Origin: Tindallia sp. MSAO_Bac2
GTDB taxonomy: Bacteria > Bacillota > Clostridia > Peptostreptococcales > Tindalliaceae
DNA: 50,297 nucleotides
Assembly (NCBI GenBank): GCA_003838145.1
Contig: QYZZ01000029.1
Span: forward strand, 1 to 50,297
Direction of reading: 5' to 3'
This document shows positions 8,023 to 16,465 of the stretch, piece by piece. The translations under genes and the position numbers were made by a program. Position 1 is the stretch's first letter. Each line of letters opens with the position of its first letter. Below the pieces are notes generated by a model, which saw nothing but the letters and a program-made list of their open reading frames with translations, did not search any database and was not told the origin of the DNA.

Positions 8023-9195
8023 ATGGACGAAAAAAAAGAAGCACTAAAAAAACATTTCGAATGGAAAGGCAAAATCGTTGTTGAGAGTGCCGTGCCAGTT
8101 AAAATAAAAGAAGACTTATCAATGGCCTATACCCCTGGGGTTGCAGAACCCTGTCTGGAGATACAAAAGGATCCTATGCTATCCTACGAACTGACTCGCC
8201 GCTGGAACATGGTGGCTGTTGTTAGTGATGGATCAGCGGTTTTAGGCTTGGGAGACATTGGGCCGGAGGCGTCCATGCCAGTTATGGAAGGAAAGTGCGT
8301 TCTGTTTAAAAGCTTTGCGGATGTAGATGCATTTCCTCTTTGCATCCGCAGTAATGATGTTGAGGAAATTGTTCAGACTGTCAGGTTATTGGCAGGCAGT
8401 TTCGGAGGCATAAACCTGGAAGACATTGCTGCGCCGCGTTGTTTTGAGATAGAGCGCAAACTCAAAGAAACCTGTGACATCCCTATCTTTCATGATGATC
8501 AGCACGGTACGGCAGTAGTGGTATTGGCAGGCATGCTAAATGCATTGAAAATAGTAGGAAAGAGAATTCAGGATATCGAAGTGGTTATTGCCGGTGCCGG
8601 TGCTGCTGGCATTGCCGTCACAAGACTTTTAATGGCCATGGGGATGAAGAATGTTGTTCTGTGTGACCGAAAAGGAGCTATTTATAAAGAACGCGATGGA
8701 CTGACCGGAGAAAAAGCCCTTATTGCAGAAGAAACCAATAAAGAAATGAAAAAAGGAAGCCTTGAAGAAGCCATGGCTGGAAGCGACGTTTTTATTGGCC
8801 TATCCGGGCCCGGAACCGTTACGAAGCCAATGGTAGAGAGCATGGCGAAAGATGCAGTTGTGCTGGCGCTTTCAAACCCGACGCCGGAAATTATGCCGGA
8901 AGAGGCGAAGGATGCTGGTGCAAGGGTTATAGGAACAGGCCGGTCAGACTTTCCTAATCAGATCAATAATGTATTGGCTTTCCCGGGGATTTTCAGAGGC
9001 GCTTTGGATGTCAGAGCCAGTGACATAAACGATGACATGAAGATTGCCGCTGCTCATGCCATTGCAAATCTTGTAGATAGTCAGGAACTAACGGAGGAAT
9101 TCATTATTCCACCAGCATTTGATGAGCGCGTTGGAAAAGCAGTTGCAGAAGCTGTTGCTCTGGCAGCCAGAAAATCAGGCGTTGCCAGAAAATAG
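8023..9195 (+). CDS. NAD(P)-dependent malic enzyme
   Basis: About 390 residues, the short bacterial malic enzyme (MaeB/YtsJ-like without the phosphotransacetylase domain). It oxidatively decarboxylates L-malate to pyruvate and CO2. Motifs: MAYTPGVAEPC, GLGDIGPEASMPVMEGK, NLEDIAAPRCFEIE, FHDDQHGTAVVVLAG with metal-binding acidic residues, and the dinucleotide loop VIAGAGAAGIAV. The ATG at 8023 has AGGAGAG 5-6 bases upstream; the in-frame GTG at 8017 overlaps this site. It lies directly upstream of a LarA-family racemase, so it may consume L-malate made from D-malate by that enzyme. Short malic enzymes also accept oxaloacetate. Confidence 0.93.
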   Translation: MDEKKEALKKHFEWKGKIVVESAVPVKIKEDLSMAYTPGVAEPCLEIQKDPMLSYELTRRWNMVAVVSDGSAVLGLGDIGPEASMPVMEGKCVLFKSFADVDAFPLCIRSNDVEEIVQTVRLLAGSFGGINLEDIAAPRCFEIERKLKETCDIPIFHDDQHGTAVVVLAGMLNALKIVGKRIQDIEVVIAGAGAAGIAVTRLLMAMGMKNVVLCDRKGAIYKERDGLTGEKALIAEETNKEMKKGSLEEAMAGSDVFIGLSGPGTVTKPMVESMAKDAVVLALSNPTPEIMPEEAKDAGARVIGTGRSDFPNQINNVLAFPGIFRGALDVRASDINDDMKIAAAHAIANLVDSQELTEEFIIPPAFDERVGKAVAEAVALAARKSGVARK

Positions 9196-9231
9196 ACGTT
9201 TTTGAGCCAACAACCTCAGGGAGGTAATGAT

Positions 9232-10482
9232 ATGGACTTTGAATTGAACTTTGCAAAAGGTAAAGCCTCCTTTCAACTTGATGAATCCTTGTTGATGGGA
9301 GTATTAAAGCCTAATGAAATAGCTATTGAGAGCGAAGGAGTAGAAGAAGTAAAAAAAGCCCTTAAAAACCCCATTGGAACCGGCCGACTTAATGAGGTGC
9401 TAAATCCCGGAGAATCAGTTGCGATTATCACCAGCGATATTACCAGACCGATGCCTTCCAAAGTGGTGCTTCCCTCTTTACTGGAAGAATTAAATGAAGC
9501 GGGTATAGAGGACGAGGATATTAAGATTATTTTTGCTTTAGGCAGTCATCGCAAGCACACAGAAGAAGAAATTAAAGCATTGGTGGGCGATGCGGTTTAC
9601 GACAGAATTCAGTGCCTGGACCTTGATGTCGAAGATTGTGTAGAACTGGGAAAAAGCAGAAGAGGAACACCGATGAATATTTACCGGCCTGTGGTGGAGG
9701 CTGATCGGAGAATTTGCCTCGGAAACATTGAGTACCATTACTTTGCCGGTTATAGTGGTGGTTCTAAGGCTATTATGCCCGGCGTGGCGACAAGAGATTC
9801 GATCCAGGCAAATCATAGCATGATGGTGTTGGATGAAGCGACAACAGGAAGCCTGGATGAAAATCCGCTTCGTCAGGATATTGAGGAAATCACCAACTTT
9901 GTAAGCATTGATTTTATTCTGAATGTCGTATTAAATGAGTCGAAGCAAATTATTAAAGCCGTTGCAGGCCATCATAAGGAAGCCCATCGGGCGGGTTGTG
10001 ATTTTCTGGATAAACTTTATAAAATCGAACTGGAAGAAGCAGCTGATCTGGTTATCGTTTCGCCGGGAGGATACCCGAAAGATATCAACTTATACCAGGC
10101 GCAAAAGGCCCTGGATAACGCAAAACATGCTGTACGCGACGGAGGCGTTATAATTCTGGTAGCATCCTGTAAAGAAGGATTGGGAGAAGGGGTTTTTGAG
10201 AGGTGGATGCTGGAATCCGTAGAATCAAAGGATATGATTACAAGAATAAAACAGCACTTCGAATTAGGCGGCCATAAGGCAGCAGCCATAGCTTTGGTTT
10301 TGGAAAAAGCAGACGTGTACCTGGTTTCTGATCTGGAGGACGATTTCGTAAGGAGTATATTTCTAGAACCCTGTCCCACGGTAAATGCAGCTGTTCAGAA
10401 AGCGAAAAATAAGCTTGGACAAAATTTCCGCACGATTTTAATGCCCTATGGCGGGTCCACCTTGCCAGTAGTAAAAGGATAG
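9232..10482 (+). CDS. larA: LarA-family nickel-dependent 2-hydroxyacid racemase
   Basis: 416 residues from the ATG at 9232, chosen because GGGAGG lies 8 bases upstream (an in-frame TTG at 9202 does not fit). LarA racemises lactate and relatives act on malate and other 2-hydroxy acids, using a covalently bound nickel-pincer nucleotide. The functional residues of L. plantarum LarA have matching counterparts: His106 (GSHRKHTEE), His169 (GNIEYHYFAG), the cofactor lysine Lys179 (GGSKAIMPG) and the nickel ligand His195 (ANHSMM). It sits beside malic enzyme, so malate racemisation is a reasonable guess. The genes for making its cofactor (larB, larC, larE) are at 36-39 kb in the same window rather than next to it. 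Confidence 0.92.
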   Translation: MDFELNFAKGKASFQLDESLLMGVLKPNEIAIESEGVEEVKKALKNPIGTGRLNEVLNPGESVAIITSDITRPMPSKVVLPSLLEELNEAGIEDEDIKIIFALGSHRKHTEEEIKALVGDAVYDRIQCLDLDVEDCVELGKSRRGTPMNIYRPVVEADRRICLGNIEYHYFAGYSGGSKAIMPGVATRDSIQANHSMMVLDEATTGSLDENPLRQDIEEITNFVSIDFILNVVLNESKQIIKAVAGHHKEAHRAGCDFLDKLYKIELEEAADLVIVSPGGYPKDINLYQAQKALDNAKHAVRDGGVIILVASCKEGLGEGVFERWMLESVESKDMITRIKQHFELGGHKAAAIALVLEKADVYLVSDLEDDFVRSIFLEPCPTVNAAVQKAKNKLGQNFRTILMPYGGSTLPVVKG

Positions 10483-10559
10483 CAGGTTATATACTTCAGA
10501 AGGATTTTCAGAATCTGAACAGAACTTTGAGCGATGGATGGAATTGGGGAGGTTAAGCT

Positions 10560-11213
10560 ATGAGTAAAATTGTTTCATTGGACGAAGCTTTAAGTCACGT
10601 AATAGATGAAACCAGCGTTATGATTCCGGGATTTATGGGAGCAGGAACCCCGGATAAGCTGGTTGAGGGATTAATTGCAAAGGGGGTAAAAGATCTATGC
10701 CTCATTTGCACAGACACAGCCTTTCCTGGCGTTGGAGTCGGGAAGCTGATTGAAAGAGACATGATAAAAAAAGTAATGGTTTCGCATATTGGTACAAATC
10801 CGGAAACTGGACGTAGAATGAATCAGGGTTTAATGGAAGTAGATCTTATACCCCAGGGAACCCTTGCGGAAAGAATCCGGTCTGCAGGTGCCGGCCTGGG
10901 CGGCTTCCTGACACCCACCGGCGTAGGCACGGTGGTGGAAGAAGGCAAGCGAAAGATCGTTGTTAACGGTAAAGAGTATCTTTTGGAAGAACCGCTAAAA
11001 GCTGAAGTTGCTCTTCTGCGAGGTACCAAAGTTGATAAAAAGGGAAATATTTGGTACAACGCAGCTACGAGAAACTTTAACCCATTAATGGCTATGGCGG
11101 CCAAGACAGTTATTGTAGAAGCATGTGAACTTGTTGAGGTTGGAGAAATAGACCCGAACAATGTAATGACGCCAGGCATTTTTGTAGATTATATTGTAAA
11201 GGGGGATGCCTGA
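10560..11213 (+). CDS. CoA-transferase subunit A (AtoD/CtfA type)
   Basis: 217 residues, the usual size of the alpha subunit of family I CoA transferases, which move CoA between an acyl-CoA and a carboxylate. PGFMGAGTPDKLVEGL near the N-terminus and GGFLTPTGVGTVVEEGK with KEYLLEEPLKAEVALL are characteristic. GGGGAGG precedes the ATG. The stop codon overlaps the start of subunit B by one base, giving an obligate pair. Being last in the operon it may activate the carboxylate made by AOR or recycle an acyl-CoA. Acetate, acetoacetate, butyrate or a 3-keto acid could be the partner; the sequence does not decide. Confidence 0.92.
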   Translation: MSKIVSLDEALSHVIDETSVMIPGFMGAGTPDKLVEGLIAKGVKDLCLICTDTAFPGVGVGKLIERDMIKKVMVSHIGTNPETGRRMNQGLMEVDLIPQGTLAERIRSAGAGLGGFLTPTGVGTVVEEGKRKIVVNGKEYLLEEPLKAEVALLRGTKVDKKGNIWYNAATRNFNPLMAMAAKTVIVEACELVEVGEIDPNNVMTPGIFVDYIVKGDA

Positions 11214-11863
11214 TGAATGTACGGGAAAAAATCGCCAAAAGAGTTGCACAGATGCTTCAAAATGGTGACGTGGTAAATCTTGGTATTGGCCTGCCTACGC
11301 TTGTAGCAAATTATATACCTGAAAACATTGAAGTGACCCTCCAATCTGAAAATGGTTTTGTTGGAATGGGACCAGACCCCCTTAACGGCCAGACAGATCT
11401 GGATACGGTAAATGCCAGCGGACTACCTGCAACTATTATGACGGGTGGCTCCTATTTCGACAGTGCAACTTCCTTTGGCATGATCAGAGGCGGCCATGTT
11501 GATGCTACTATTTTAGGTGCCCATCAGGTGGATCAGGAAGGAAACCTGGCAAACTGGAAACTGCCAGGAAAGCCTGTATATGGAATGGGTGGAGCAATGG
11601 ACCTTGTTGCAGGTGCCAAACGAGTCATTATTGCCATGGAGCATACGGTTAAAGGTGAACCCAAAATTAAGCAAAAATGCACCTATCCATTAACAGCGAA
11701 GCGTGCTGTGAATACCATCGTTACGGATAAATGCATTTTTGAGATAACACCTGGTGGAATGGTTCTCATCGAATTGGCGTCAGGAGTAACAGTGGACGAC
11801 GTGCGGGAAATAACAGAAGCTGATTTCTTCTTGCATAAAGACTTGAAGAACGGACAAGAATAA
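11213..11863 (+). CDS. CoA-transferase subunit B (AtoA/CtfB type)
   Basis: 216 residues, the beta subunit that carries the catalytic glutamate forming the enzyme-CoA thioester. The Glu lies in [12 protein letters not shown], preceded by the typical [16 protein letters not shown], and followed by the glycine-rich [38 protein letters not shown] is the usual C-terminal block. The start codon overlaps the stop of subunit A by one base. An intrinsic terminator follows within about 20 bases, so this gene closes the operon. Confidence 0.93.
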   Translation: MNVREKIAKRVAQMLQNGDVVNLGIGLPTLVANYIPENIEVTLQSENGFVGMGPDPLNGQTDLDTVNASGLPATIMTGGSYFDSATSFGMIRGGHVDATILGAHQVDQEGNLANWKLPGKPVYGMGGAMDLVAGAKRVIIAMEHTVKGEPKIKQKCTYPLTAKRAVNTIVTDKCIFEITPGGMVLIELASGVTVDDVREITEADFFLHKDLKNGQE

Positions 11864-11884
11864 GTTACTTAATAGAGAGCATCT

Positions 11885-11926
11885 AAACCGGCGGTCAGCC
11901 TTTAAAAGCTGCTTGCCGGTTTTTTT
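11885..11926 (+). terminator. Intrinsic terminator of the catabolic operon
   Basis: AACCGGC near 11886 pairs with GCCGGTT near 11914, with an inner CAGC/GCTG stem, followed by an uninterrupted run of T to 11926. It ends the operon begun left of the window. The ribosome site of the next gene begins only about 5 bases after the T-run, so transcription of the chemoreceptor must come from read-through or a promoter upstream of or inside this hairpin. Confidence 0.88.
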
Positions 11927-11942
11927 GGTGAGGAGGATTACG

Positions 11943-13907
11943 TTGAAAAAAATTACTCGTAACATTCGAATAACCAGTAGTGTTATTTTCATTGTGATTT
12001 TATCTGTTGTTTCTGTTGCTTCTATTGGATATATTGGGCACTCGGGTATGAACACGATTAATCGAAATGTTTCGCATATTTATAACGATGCCGTTTTACA
12101 GACGCAGGCAGCCACCAGAATATCCGATCAATTCATGAGCATGCGGCTGGAAATCTGGCGGCTTTCAGAAACAGGATTCAATGAAAGTATCATTAATGAT
12201 ATAGAGCGTATGGATGAAAACTTAACACAATTAATCGAAGAATACGATGTATCCATAGCAGCTGATTCACGGCAGAGAACCGTTTTTAACACAGCGATTA
12301 ACAATTACAATCAGTTTATAGATGCATTTCATGAATACACGGCAGCCTTAAAAGCACAAGATGGGTTGGAAACGACCAGTACTGTTCCAACAGCATCTGA
12401 TGCAGAGGTTAATGAAGAAAGTGAAGTGGAAGAAACAGCCAATGAGACAGAGGAGATCACAGACCAAGCAGAGGAAACCTCCGATGAAGTGGATGAAGCA
12501 TCAGGTAATGATGATATTGCATCAACGGAGTCCGAACCAGAGGTCATAGAAGCGTCACAAGCAGATACAGCCGTGATAGATGAAGCAAGGTTTACACTGG
12601 AATCTCGAGGCAGATCCATCATGAATAATTTAGCGTTTATTGTAGATGATAATCAGGAGATGGCAGAAAGCCTCTATCATCAGAGTATGACTGTTTACAG
12701 GGCAAATGTCGACAGAACACTTTTGATTACAGGCGTTGCTTCCGGCTTACTGATACTTGTTTCTCTTGTGGTAATTACTATGATTAGGGCGTCTCTTAAA
12801 GAAATGAGTCAACTATTCGGGATATTATCAACTGGTGACTTTACGCAGGAGATCAATGAAAAACAAAAAAATGAGTTTGGTATTATGAAAAAAGCACTCA
12901 AAACAACAACCGCCAACATTTCTGAGATGATCGTAAGTACTAAGAAGAATATGCAAAAAACAGATGAAAATGCAAATGCTCTATCAAAAATATGTGAAGA
13001 TATGGCATTGGGTTCGCAGGAAGTAGCTACCTCAATTCAGGAAGTTGCCAGTGGCGCCAGCAAACAGTCCCAGTCTTTATCCGATATCAGTGAAATAATG
13101 GATGGTTTTGGCGAGAAACTGGAAAAAACCGTTGCGTTAATCAACCATGTGCATGATGATGCGGAAAAAACGGGTAATGCTGTAACCGGTGGCAATGAAA
13201 AACTGGAAGCACTAGTCATTTCTTCAACTGAAATAGGAAAGTCCTTTGATGAAATTAGCAGACAAGTCCAGGCGCTGGATCAGCGGCTAAAAGAGATCGG
13301 AAATATTACTGATTCAATCAATCAGATTTCCGAACAAACAAACTTACTGGCTTTAAACGCAGCCATCGAAGCAGCACGCGCAGGTGATGCCGGCAGAGGC
13401 TTTGCAGTGGTGGCAGAGGAAATTCGGAAGTTAGCCGAACAAGCCGGAACTTCCTCGCAAAATATCAATAAACTGCTGGATGGGATTGTTAAAGAAAGCC
13501 ATGAAATTGTTGGCATCACACAAAGCAATATAATGAATCTGAAAAGCCAGGAAGAAGTAGTGGATGAATCCATTCAAACCTTTAAGATCATTTTTGATGC
13601 CCTGACTCAGATGATTCCCCGAATTGAAGAAGTTAATGAATCGGTGCAAAGCGTGAATGAAAGCAAGGATGTAATAATTGAAAAAGTTAAAAATGTGTCA
13701 GATGTTTCCATGGACCAGTCAGCCATTGCACAACAAATAGCCGCATCATCCGAAGAAATGAACGCATCAATAGAGGAAATCGCATCAACATCACAGACAC
13801 TAAGCATGATGACAAAAGATATGACAGATGAGTTGGAAAAATTCATAGTCAAAGATGAGGAGGATAACCCGGAAGAGAACACTCTCTGTGAAGAAAGCGG
13901 GTTATAA
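11943..13907 (+). CDS. Methyl-accepting chemotaxis protein with acidic insert in sensor domain
   Basis: 654 residues. The TTG at 11943 is preceded by AGGAGG with 6 bases spacing. An N-terminal membrane helix (about residues 10-30) is followed by an external, four-helix-bundle-like sensor, a second membrane helix (about 262-282, [19 protein letters not shown]), a HAMP-like linker and a cytoplasmic signalling domain with the hairpin tip [20 protein letters not shown] that binds CheA/CheW. Within the sensor, residues about 142-208 are a low-complexity Glu/Ser/Thr-rich stretch, unusual for this domain. It is placed directly after the catabolic operon, so its ligand could be that operon's substrate, but this is inference. 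Confidence 0.92.
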   Translation: MKKITRNIRITSSVIFIVILSVVSVASIGYIGHSGMNTINRNVSHIYNDAVLQTQAATRISDQFMSMRLEIWRLSETGFNESIINDIERMDENLTQLIEEYDVSIAADSRQRTVFNTAINNYNQFIDAFHEYTAALKAQDGLETTSTVPTASDAEVNEESEVEETANETEEITDQAEETSDEVDEASGNDDIASTESEPEVIEASQADTAVIDEARFTLESRGRSIMNNLAFIVDDNQEMAESLYHQSMTVYRANVDRTLLITGVASGLLILVSLVVITMIRASLKEMSQLFGILSTGDFTQEINEKQKNEFGIMKKALKTTTANISEMIVSTKKNMQKTDENANALSKICEDMALGSQEVATSIQEVASGASKQSQSLSDISEIMDGFGEKLEKTVALINHVHDDAEKTGNAVTGGNEKLEALVISSTEIGKSFDEISRQVQALDQRLKEIGNITDSINQISEQTNLLALNAAIEAARAGDAGRGFAVVAEEIRKLAEQAGTSSQNINKLLDGIVKESHEIVGITQSNIMNLKSQEEVVDESIQTFKIIFDALTQMIPRIEEVNESVQSVNESKDVIIEKVKNVSDVSMDQSAIAQQIAASSEEMNASIEEIASTSQTLSMMTKDMTDELEKFIVKDEEDNPEENTLCEESGL

Positions 13908-13909
13908 CC

Positions 13910-13946
13910 AAATAAACCGCGGGGACTGTCCCCGCGGTTTATTTTT
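13910..13946 (+). terminator. Strong intrinsic terminator after the chemoreceptor
   Basis: The arms at 13910-13925 and 13929-13944 form a perfect 16-bp stem with a very GC-rich core (CCGCGGGGA) and a 3-base loop, ending in a short T-run. The stem is flanked by AAATAAA/TTTATTT, so it would also work in the opposite direction, but the gene on its right is also plus-strand. Confidence 0.9.
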
Positions 13947-14013
13947 GTTAGAGTAACAGAGATAATATCTGATATAATAATCACAGAAAAAGTAAAAACA
14001 AGGAGGCCATGTA

Positions 14014-14628
14014 ATGAAAAAACCAATCTTAATTGGTGTCACCGGTGGAACCGGCTCCGGCAAAAGCACCGTGGCGAAGCAGATTTTCAGGCAGTTACCG
14101 AATCAGAGTATTGTCACAGTGCCTCAGGATGCGTATTACAAAAATCAGGATCACTTGCCAATGGCAGAAAGGATTCTAACGAATTATGACCACCCCATGT
14201 CATTTGAAACAGATCTGTTAGTGGCACACCTGAAAAGCCTGCTGGCAGGGGACAGTATTCAAATGCCCCAGTATGACTTTGAACGTCACACCCGAAAAAC
14301 AGAAACCCTTCTGCTGGAACCCAGGGATATTATTATCCTGGAAGGTATTTTGCTTTTTAACGAACCAAAACTCAGGGAATTGATGGATATTAAAATATTT
14401 GTTGATACAGATGCGGATATTCGCGTCATACGCCGCATCAAAAGAGACATAAGAGACCGGGGCCGTACCCTGGAATCCGTCATCGATCAGTATATGAAAA
14501 CCGTCCGCCCGGCCCACCTGCAATTTGTTGAGCCCAACAAAAAATATGCAGATATCATTATCCCGGAAGGCGGAAAAAACATGGTGGCCATCGATATTAT
14601 TGTTACGAAAATCAAATCTATCCTTTAA
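14014..14628 (+). CDS. udk: Uridine kinase
   Basis: 204 residues, typical Udk length. It phosphorylates uridine and cytidine to UMP and CMP in pyrimidine salvage. The Walker A loop [13 protein letters not shown] is at residues 11-23, followed by [14 protein letters not shown] (substrate base), [11 protein letters not shown] and the ILEGILLF segment, and the lid region [22 protein letters not shown] precedes the ATG. It has its own upstream space after a strong terminator. The 3' end overlaps the convergent Na/Pi cotransporter gene by 4 bases. Confidence 0.95.
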   Translation: MKKPILIGVTGGTGSGKSTVAKQIFRQLPNQSIVTVPQDAYYKNQDHLPMAERILTNYDHPMSFETDLLVAHLKSLLAGDSIQMPQYDFERHTRKTETLLLEPRDIIILEGILLFNEPKLRELMDIKIFVDTDADIRVIRRIKRDIRDRGRTLESVIDQYMKTVRPAHLQFVEPNKKYADIIIPEGGKNMVAIDIIVTKIKSIL

Positions 14629-16229
14629 AAATCTCCCGTTACCACTTCCGCCAGATTCGTTGCATGGTCAGCCACTCTTTCCAGATTACTGATTAAATCC
14701 AGGAAGATGACACCGGCCTGAGGGATGCAGATTTTCTGGTTCAGCCGCTCTATATGGCCTTTACGAAGGCTTCTTTCCATGCTGTCAACATCATGATCCT
14801 TTGCAATCACCTCCCGGGCCAGGGAGGTGTCTTCTTTTTCAAAGGCCTCCATAGCTCCGGAGATCATCTGATCCACCAGCTGGTGCATCTTTTCCAGTTC
14901 ACTGGCAGCTTCTTCAGAAATCGCCAGCCCTTCTTCCATTTTAAGCTCTGACAAGTGAATGATATTATGAGCATGATCACCAATACGCTCCAGATCGCTT
15001 CCAAAATGCATCAGGGAAGTGACGGTCTGAGACTGTTGCTGACTCAGGGACTTTTGGGCAATTTCCGTCAGGAAAATGGTAATATCCTTTTCCAGGCTGT
15101 CGATCAGTTCTTCCTTTTGACGGGTGGCGCCAATGAGACCACGGTCGTTATAAATAAAAATCCTTAAAGAGTCCTGAAGCATGCCCCGGGCAATACCTGC
15201 CATACGCAACAATTCCTGTCGTGCTGCACCAATGGCAAGATTAGTGGTTTTCTGAGCGCTGGGGCTCAGGTATTTTGTGCCAGTTTCCACCACCGGTTCC
15301 TCACCGGGCATAAAGCGATATACCAATTTCAGGAATGGAGTCAGAAAGGGGAAAAACAACAGCACATTTAAAACATTAAAAATGGTATGAGCATTGGCCA
15401 CCTGCCGGGTAACGCTGGTTCCTGTGTAGGATATCAATGTTAAAAATGGCTGGAAGAAAAGCAATGCCAGTAAAACACCTGTAACCTTGACGGTAACAAT
15501 GGCCAGTACTGATCGCCGTGCCGTCAGATTCGTGCCAATGCTGGCAAGAGCCGCGGTAAAGCTGGTACCGATGTTAGCACCGAGGACTATGGCAATGGAG
15601 GATGGAGTATCAATGATTCCCTGTAAGGTTAGCGCAATAACAACACCGGCAGTGGCACTGCTGCTCTGAATGACAGCCGTAAAAACGGCACCGGCCAAAA
15701 TACCCAGCAAGGGTGTCTGACCAAAAGAAGCCAGCATATCCAAAAAGGGCGTATAGTCTCTGAGTGGATGCATGGCATCTGACATGGTGTTAAGGCCAAG
15801 AAACAGCAAACCGAAGCCCAGGATGGCCTGACCGATGGACTTGTATATCCGTCTGGAGGTAAACAAGTTAAGATAGGCTCCGATGGCAACAGCAGGATAA
15901 ATAATTACTGAAATATCAAACGAAATAATCTGAGCCGTGACAGTGGTGCCAATGTTGGCACCCAGCATGGTCCCGACAGTTTGTGACAGGTTCATCAGCC
16001 CGGCACTGGCAAAGCCGATGGCCATTACGTTGGTGGTACTGCTGCTCTGAACCAGAACCGTCACCACAATACCCGTCAGGGTAGCCATATATGGATTAGC
16101 TGTAAGAATTTCCAAAATACGATGCAGTTTCTCACCGGCAGCTTTCTGCATGCCGGCGGACATTTGTTTCATTCCATAAAGAAACAGCCCAAGTCCTCCC
16201 AGCAGTCCCAGGGCAAGTGAAAAAAACAT
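14625..16229 (-). CDS. Na/Pi cotransporter family protein with PhoU-like domain
   Basis: 534 residues. The N-terminal two thirds are membrane helices with two inverted repeats carrying the family signatures [14 protein letters not shown] and [13 protein letters not shown], both QSSS motifs of the NptA/SLC34 group. The last 200 residues form a cytoplasmic PhoU-like helical domain (about 345-534). It probably imports phosphate with sodium, or exports an anion. The stop codon overlaps the convergent uridine kinase stop by 4 bases, so neither gene has room for a private terminator. Confidence 0.93.
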   Translation of the reverse strand: MFFSLALGLLGGLGLFLYGMKQMSAGMQKAAGEKLHRILEILTANPYMATLTGIVVTVLVQSSSTTNVMAIGFASAGLMNLSQTVGTMLGANIGTTVTAQIISFDISVIIYPAVAIGAYLNLFTSRRIYKSIGQAILGFGLLFLGLNTMSDAMHPLRDYTPFLDMLASFGQTPLLGILAGAVFTAVIQSSSATAGVVIALTLQGIIDTPSSIAIVLGANIGTSFTAALASIGTNLTARRSVLAIVTVKVTGVLLALLFFQPFLTLISYTGTSVTRQVANAHTIFNVLNVLLFFPFLTPFLKLVYRFMPGEEPVVETGTKYLSPSAQKTTNLAIGAARQELLRMAGIARGMLQDSLRIFIYNDRGLIGATRQKEELIDSLEKDITIFLTEIAQKSLSQQQSQTVTSLMHFGSDLERIGDHAHNIIHLSELKMEEGLAISEEAASELEKMHQLVDQMISGAMEAFEKEDTSLAREVIAKDHDVDSMERSLRKGHIERLNQKICIPQAGVIFLDLISNLERVADHATNLAEVVTGDF

Positions 16230-16368
16230 AGCACAGCCTCCTTAAGCAGAATGTTTATCAACCATTTGAAGATGTTTTTCCTGCTAATTAGCCTTTTTTC
16301 TAGACCTTAATATAATTTAAAGTTGATTCGCAGACTTTTATGTAAATGGTCTTTGAAGATTAAAGCTC

Positions 16369-16430
16369 TTGAACTTAACTATCAATTATCAATTGTCAAT
16401 TATCAATTACAAAAGCACAGCGTCTTTGTT
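16369..16430 (+). repeat. Interspersed AT-rich repeat, copy A
   Basis: Starts TTGAACTTAACT, continues with tandem, imperfect TATCAATTA heptamers and ends AGCGTCTTTGTT. It is one of eight related copies in the window. It lies between the 5' side of the phosphate transporter gene and the 3' end of the GGDEF/HD-GYP gene. Confidence 0.85.
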
Positions 16431-16465
16431 CATTAAGCGATTCCATTATAACAGAAAAACACCTG

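Noticed and set aside
12329-12622. Minus-strand Ser/Val-rich open frame.
   Set aside because: It is the mirror of the Glu-rich insert of the chemoreceptor; no start signal.
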